Shown here piece after piece: positions 15,563 to 19,266 of a stretch of DNA of 19,266 nucleotides. Within the stretch, counting starts at the first letter, position 1; every line of letters starts with the position of its first letter. This stretch comes from DASRQZ01 sp964571275. Lineage in GTDB: Bacteria; Myxococcota_A; Polyangia; Fen-1088. The notes under the pieces were generated by a model. The model did not search any database, was not told where the DNA came from, and saw only the letters and a program-made list of their open reading frames with translations. The stretch is taken from assembly GCA_964571275.1 (NCBI GenBank), contig CAZNCQ010000130.1, positions 1 through 19,266 on the forward strand. Reading direction: 5' to 3'. Made by a program: the position numbers and the translations under genes.

Positions 15563-16852
15563 ATGCGGGGGTCCATGGGGCTGCCCGATGCCGACATCAC
15601 CTCGCTGGTGCGAGGCGCGTTCTCCGCTCAGCGCGAGCGGACGGCGCGCGTGCTGGCCAAGGTCCGCTTGATCGGCGTCGGCGCCGGTCTCGCGCTGGGT
15701 CTGAGCATGACTTACGCGGCCGGCCAGGCCGACTGGCGCGTGATGGTTCCGATCCTGTCGGTCTATTTCTCCTGCGCGCTCTGCCTGCAGATCGCCGTGC
15801 GCTTGACCGCGCGCGCGGCGGAGTGGGCGGGCGTCGGCGTCGCGATCATCGACGTACCGATGGTCTTGTGGTTGCAGTGGACGTCGCTGCCGGTGTCGCC
15901 GTCGCCCGGCGGTGTGGCCGGGTTCACGCTCGGGCTGTTCGTGCTGCTGGTGCTGCTGGGCGCGCTCTCGCTCAGCATCCGCCAGGTGGTGATCGTGGCG
16001 GGCATCGCCACCCTCGCCGAGGTGTTGCTGCAGTGGCGCGCCGGCATCGGCTTTTCCGCGTGGGTTGCGTCGGCGGTCGTGCTCGGGTGCGCATCGGCGG
16101 CCGCCGGCCACCTGATCGCGCGGATCCGCGCGCTGGTCGGCAACATCGCCGACGAGCAGCGCAAGCGCGCGCGGCTCGGGCGCTACTTCTCGCCGTCGGT
16201 CGCCGAGCGCCTGCAAAACCAGGGGACCGAGGCCGGCGGGCCCGACGTCCAGGAGCTCACCGTGCTGTTCTCGGACATCCGCGACTTCACGACCATGTCG
16301 TCAGCGCTGTCGCCGCCGGAGGTCGTGCGCATGCTCAACGAGTACCTGGGCCGCATGGTCGAGAAGGTCTTCCAGCACGGCGGGACGCTCGACAAGTTCA
16401 TCGGTGACGGCATCATGGCGTACTTCGGCGCGCCGCTGCCCGACGCCGACCACGCCAGCCACGCCATCGAATGCGCGCTGGCGATGCTCGACGAGCTGTC
16501 GGAGCTGAACGTCGAGCGCGCCGCGCGCGGCGCCTCGCCGTTGAAGATCGGGATCGGGTTGCACACCGGCTACGCCGTCGTCGGCGACATCGGATCGCCG
16601 ACGCGCCGCCTCGAGTACACGGCGATCGGCGACACCGTCAACGTCGCCGCGCGCATCGAGGGGCTGACCAAGGCGGCCGGCGTGCCGGTGCTGGTGTCGG
16701 CGGCCACCCGGGCGCGCGCCAGCGCCGGATACACGTTCCGCCCGTTCGAGCCGATGGGCATCCGCGGCAAGTCCGAGGCGATGGCGACATTCGCGCCGTC
16801 CCGAAGCTCGGAACAGCGCGCCGACCCTGCGTCGGGTAACATTCGCCCCTGA
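15563..16852 (+). CDS. Membrane-anchored class III adenylate/guanylate cyclase
   Basis: The 429-residue product has about six hydrophobic segments (near 35-53, 60-80, 88-108, 118-138, 141-158, 165-186), a short linker with KRARLGRYFSPSVAERL (201-217), then a cyclase catalytic domain (about 230-412). Metal-binding Asp residues are in LFSDIRDFT (Asp238) and GDGIMAYFG (Asp282). Lys278 in LDKFIGDG and Thr353 in EYTAIGDTVN occupy purine-selecting positions. Asn360 and Arg364 in VNVAARIEGL fit the transition-state residues. Lys plus Thr favours ATP over GTP by family knowledge, so cAMP is the likely product. The catalytic domain must dimerise and lies in the cytoplasm. ATG 15563 is preceded by ggggtaaa; ATG 15575 is equally possible. 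Its TGA overlaps the next ATG by one base (tgatg). Confidence 0.94.
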   Translation: MRGSMGLPDADITSLVRGAFSAQRERTARVLAKVRLIGVGAGLALGLSMTYAAGQADWRVMVPILSVYFSCALCLQIAVRLTARAAEWAGVGVAIIDVPMVLWLQWTSLPVSPSPGGVAGFTLGLFVLLVLLGALSLSIRQVVIVAGIATLAEVLLQWRAGIGFSAWVASAVVLGCASAAAGHLIARIRALVGNIADEQRKRARLGRYFSPSVAERLQNQGTEAGGPDVQELTVLFSDIRDFTTMSSALSPPEVVRMLNEYLGRMVEKVFQHGGTLDKFIGDGIMAYFGAPLPDADHASHAIECALAMLDELSELNVERAARGASPLKIGIGLHTGYAVVGDIGSPTRRLEYTAIGDTVNVAARIEGLTKAAGVPVLVSAATRARASAGYTFRPFEPMGIRGKSEAMATFAPSRSSEQRADPASGNIRP

Positions 16853-17637
16853 TGCTGTACTTGTACGCGAAGGTCGGCAAGATGGCGGCGCGCAACGCGG
16901 TCCGTGCCTGGCCCGCCGCGCTGTCGCTGATCGTTTACGCGCTCATTCTCTACCCGGTCGGCCTGGTGACGCAGTCGTTGGGTATCGTCGGCGGCTTCGT
17001 GGTGGGCCTGGTCGCGGCAGCGTGCTGGTCGAGCTACCTCGAGCTCATCTCGCAGGCCGTCGCCGGCGCGGCGATCCGCGTGCGCTGGCACGAGTTCAAG
17101 AGCACCTTCCTCGCCCGCTTCTGGGACGTCATCAGCGTGATGTTCGCGTTCTGGATCATCGGCTACGCCGTGCGTGCCGTCGTCGGCACCGTTGCTCAGG
17201 GGGCGCCTCAGGTGAACCCCTCCGCGCTGTCGGCGATCTTCGGGATCGCCATGGCGTTCTTCTTCAACGCTGTCCCCGAGCTCCTGTACCAGGGCAACAC
17301 GCGCTCGTTCGCGCTGCTGCTGGCGTCGGCGCGGTTCATGCTGGCCAACCCGGTGGTCTGGTTGTTGCCCAACATCGTGTTTGCGGCGCTGATCCTGGCG
17401 GCCGGGGGTGGCTTGCACTTCCAGCGTCCCGCCGAGGTGCTGCTCGCGTTCGGTAACACGTTCTCGTCGCCGATCGGCGTGCTCGGGTTGTTCGCGGGGC
17501 TGCCGCTGTGGGGGCTGCCGCTGGCGCTGTTCGGCGTGCACTACGCGATGATCTTCCGCGGCCTCCTGTACCGCGAGCTCTCGGGCAGCGGCGGAAACGC
17601 GCGGCTGCGCGCCTTTCAGGCCCATATGCGTCGCTAG
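16852..17637 (+). CDS. Polytopic membrane protein of unknown function, coupled to the cyclase
   Basis: The 261-residue product is strongly hydrophobic, with segments near 21-40, 44-64, 92-113, 124-145, 166-185 and 208-236, so about six membrane helices. A conserved-looking cytoplasmic-type loop (RVRWHEFKSTFLARFWD, 76-92) and a basic C-terminus (RELSGSGGNARLRAF) stand out. I do not recognise a family with confidence. The start codon shares one base with the cyclase stop, so the two proteins are probably made in fixed ratio. A role in membrane organisation or modulation of the cyclase is possible but only inferred from position. The next gene starts 23 bp downstream. Confidence 0.85.
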   Translation: MLYLYAKVGKMAARNAVRAWPAALSLIVYALILYPVGLVTQSLGIVGGFVVGLVAAACWSSYLELISQAVAGAAIRVRWHEFKSTFLARFWDVISVMFAFWIIGYAVRAVVGTVAQGAPQVNPSALSAIFGIAMAFFFNAVPELLYQGNTRSFALLLASARFMLANPVVWLLPNIVFAALILAAGGGLHFQRPAEVLLAFGNTFSSPIGVLGLFAGLPLWGLPLALFGVHYAMIFRGLLYRELSGSGGNARLRAFQAHMRR

Positions 17638-17660
17638 TGCAAGGTGCTACCGTCCGCCGC

Positions 17661-18659
17661 ATGAGCTTTCACGAGACGATCGCTCCCGACGAGACCGCGC
17701 GCTTCGAACGATTCTCTTCGGAGATCGTCGACATCCAGCGCGCGCGCCTGAAAAAGGGCGGCGCGGCGGCACGCGCGCTGCACCTGAAAGCGCACACCGG
17801 CGCCGTCGGCGAGCTGCTGGTCGAGACGTCCGACGCCGGACGCGCGGGCGTCTTCGCCAGCAACGGCCAGCGCTGGCCGCTCTACGCCCGTTTCTCGAAC
17901 GGCAGCAGCGCGCGTCAGCCCGACAAGGCGCCCGACGTGCGCGGGTTCGCGCTGAAGCTGGTCGGCGTTCCCGGCAAGAAGATCATCGCCGGGCTCGAGC
18001 AAGAGGTGACCCAGGACTTCCTGTTCATCGACCAGCCGGCGATCGCGTTCCGCAACGCCGACGAGTTCATGACGTTCGTGCGCGCCGCCAAGGACGGGCC
18101 GCTCAAGCTGCTGCCGCGGCTGGTCGCTGGCTTCGGCCTGCGCCGCACCTTTCAGATTCTCGGCCAGACGTTGAAGGCGCCCAAGGTGACGTCGTTCGCG
18201 ACCCACGCGTTCCACACCTCGGCGCCGATCTCGTTCGGCGCCGGCCGCGCCGCCAAGCTCGCGCTGTTCCCGGTCGGCAACCCGCCGGCGTCGCCGACCA
18301 GCGGCGCCGACGCGCTGCGCGCCGATCTGACCGCGCGGCTCAAGGCGGGGCCGCTGACCTGGGCCCTGCGCGCGCAGCTGTTCCAGGACGACGTGACCAC
18401 GCCCATCGAGGACACTTCGGTGGTCTGGGCTGGACCGTGGGTCGAGCTCGGCAAGCTGACGCTGCCGCGGCAGGACCCGGAGTCGCCGCGCGGCCGCGAG
18501 ATCACCGGGATGGTCGAGCAATTTTCGTTCGACCCCTGGCACGCCATCGAGGAGCACCGCCCGCTGGGCGCGATCATGCGCGCGCGCGCCGTGGCGTACA
18601 AAGGCAGCGTGCTCGAGCGCAAGGCCGCCGCGGAGCCGAAGTCCGTGCTGACTCCCTGA
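17661..18659 (+). CDS. Catalase-fold heme protein (small catalase-family / SrpA-like)
   Basis: The 332-residue product shows the reduced catalase fold. RALHLKAHTGAVGEL (38-52) corresponds to the distal VHAKGHGAFG motif, with His41 as the likely catalytic His. PLYARFSNGSSARQPDKAPDVRGFALKL (73-100) corresponds to the RFS and RDPRGFA-x-KF region. FSFDPWHAIEEHRPLGAIMRARAVAY (288-313) is the proximal region, where Arg309 and Tyr313 fit the R-x-x-x-Y heme ligand. The distal Asn of true catalases appears to be Asp124 or Gln125 (LFIDQP), so peroxidase or another heme chemistry is more likely than strong catalase activity. It is shorter than typical catalases (about 480 or more) and lacks a signal peptide. 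ATG 17661 is chosen because the upstream frame extension is a shadow of the previous gene. Confidence 0.88.
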   Translation: MSFHETIAPDETARFERFSSEIVDIQRARLKKGGAAARALHLKAHTGAVGELLVETSDAGRAGVFASNGQRWPLYARFSNGSSARQPDKAPDVRGFALKLVGVPGKKIIAGLEQEVTQDFLFIDQPAIAFRNADEFMTFVRAAKDGPLKLLPRLVAGFGLRRTFQILGQTLKAPKVTSFATHAFHTSAPISFGAGRAAKLALFPVGNPPASPTSGADALRADLTARLKAGPLTWALRAQLFQDDVTTPIEDTSVVWAGPWVELGKLTLPRQDPESPRGREITGMVEQFSFDPWHAIEEHRPLGAIMRARAVAYKGSVLERKAAAEPKSVLTP

Positions 18660-18660
18660 G

Positions 18661-18676
18661 CCGTCGCGCTTGACGG
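18661..18676 (+). terminator. Weak hairpin after the catalase-fold gene
   Basis: Ccgtc (18661-18665) pairs with gacgg (18672-18676) around a 6-base loop, directly after the stop codon. It is short and has no T-tract, so termination is only suggested. Confidence 0.25.
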
Positions 18677-18692
18677 TGTGATCGCGGGAGGT

Positions 18693-18715
18693 TCGGAACC
18701 CGCCCGGGGTTCCGA
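18693..18715 (+). promoter_or_regulatory. 9-bp hairpin just before the radical SAM gene
   Basis: Tcggaaccc (18693-18701) pairs perfectly with gggttccga (18707-18715) around a 5-base loop, ending 14 bases before the ATG at 18730. It could be a terminator for the upstream gene, an operator, or a leader structure that masks the start. No riboswitch family is recognisable in so short a leader. Confidence 0.45.
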
Positions 18716-18729
18716 GTATGCTGAGCGCC

Positions 18730-19266
18730 ATGCGGATCCTCCTGGTGACGCCGCCGATGACGCAGCTCAATACGCCGTACCCCGCGACGGCGTATCTGAC
18801 CGGCTGCGTGCGCGCGCACGCCGGCGAGGGGGTCGAGGTCGCGCAGGCGGATCTGTCGATCGAGCTGTTTCTGCGGCTGTTCTCGCGTGACGGCCTCACC
18901 GCCGTGCGCGAGCGGCTCGCGCTTGCGGGTGGCGGGCGCCGCCGCACTCCGGCGGAGCGGACCGCGTCGACCAGGCACTTCCTGGCGCGTGCCGACGAGC
19001 TCATCGCGCTGGTCGAGCCGGTGTTGCGGTTCCTGCAGGGGCGCGATCCCAGCCTGGCCCTGCGCATCGTCGGGCGCGCGCTGCTGCCCGAGGGCCCGCG
19101 CTTCGGCGCGCTCGACGAGCCCGACGACGAACGGCTGGACTGGGCGTTCGGTGAGCTCGGCACCACCGATCGCGCGCGCCACCTGGCCAGCCTGTTCATC
19201 GACGATCTCGCGGACGTCGTGCGCGACGGCATCGACCCGCGCTTCGAGCTGTCGCGCTACGGCGAG
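18730..19266 (+). CDS. B12-binding-domain radical SAM protein, N-terminal part (cut by right edge)
   Basis: The open frame gives 179 residues up to the window edge. It begins MRILLVTPPMTQLNTPYPAT, then AYLTGCVRAH and QADLSIELFLRLFSRDGL (residues 39-56). The MRILLVTPP opening, a Rossmann-like first strand, and PYPATAYLTG then ADLSIELFLRLFS are the pattern of cobalamin-binding domains at the front of radical SAM enzymes. The CxxxCxxC iron-sulfur motif would lie beyond the window, so radical SAM identity comes from the family, not from seen residues. Residues 60-150 form a charged helical insert. ATG 18730 has only a weak ribosome site, with a hairpin just upstream. Its substrate cannot be told. 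It is on the same strand as the catalase-fold gene, 70 bp downstream. Confidence 0.75.
   Translation, partial: MRILLVTPPMTQLNTPYPATAYLTGCVRAHAGEGVEVAQADLSIELFLRLFSRDGLTAVRERLALAGGGRRRTPAERTASTRHFLARADELIALVEPVLRFLQGRDPSLALRIVGRALLPEGPRFGALDEPDDERLDWAFGELGTTDRARHLASLFIDDLADVVRDGIDPRFELSRYGE

Noticed and set aside
17634..19232. 532-codon minus-strand frame across the catalase-fold and radical SAM genes
   Set aside because: It spans two clearly coding plus-strand genes and their spacer, and shows no domain; it is a GC-bias shadow.

Overview
The window is about 19.3 kb of very GC-rich, densely coding bacterial DNA and looks like a chromosomal scaffold from a myxobacterium-like organism (Myxococcota, possibly a metagenome assembly). 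The basis is the gene style: a Ser/Thr kinase with an extracytoplasmic PEGA-like tail, a TPR protein with a Pro/Ala linker and two C-terminal membrane segments, Cys-patterned lipoproteins, Gly/Thr-rich linkers, and two proteins ending in what look like MYXO-CTERM (myxosortase) sorting signals. Species cannot be named from the sequence. I see no tRNA, rRNA, CRISPR array, transposase or phage gene. The only assembly defect is a run of exactly 100 N (1448-1547), placed inside a tandem repeat.

Left part (1-5561). On the minus strand are the start of a MarC-family membrane protein (running off the left edge) and a phytase-like/esterase-like predicted lipoprotein. A gene-free stretch follows, with a perfect 14-bp hairpin and a 13-bp tandem repeat that crosses the gap. 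On the plus strand a TPR protein and a Cys-rich propeller-like lipoprotein overlap by one base and so are probably translationally coupled. They converge, across an 11-bp GC hairpin, on a minus-strand Ser/Thr protein kinase.

Central part (5649-13249), the most interesting block. A minus-strand surface metalloprotease of the gametolysin (M11) type has Gln for the first His of the zinc motif (QExxHxxGxxH) and a C-terminal MYXO-CTERM-like signal. Divergent from it is a compact plus-strand operon: an ECF sigma factor, a FecR-domain/TPR membrane protein, a secreted protein that may be outer-membrane associated, a lipoprotein, and an Asp-box (BNR) propeller protein with a second MYXO-CTERM-like signal. 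The first four genes are joined by 4-8 bp stop/start overlaps. The arrangement suggests an ECF/FecR surface-signalling unit that controls its own surface-displayed proteins, without the usual TonB-dependent receptor. That is inference.

Right part (13007-19266). A soluble hybrid histidine kinase (GAF-HisKA-HATPase-REC) converges on the Asp-box gene, and the two reading frames overlap by 243 bp tail to tail. Upstream of the kinase lie two neighbouring dyads that look like operators. Then on the plus strand come a small YfiM/DUF2279-like protein, a class III adenylate/guanylate cyclase with about six membrane helices coupled to an unknown polytopic membrane protein, a catalase-fold heme protein, and the start of a B12-binding radical SAM enzyme cut by the right edge. 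The right part reads as signalling and housekeeping rather than a transferred island.
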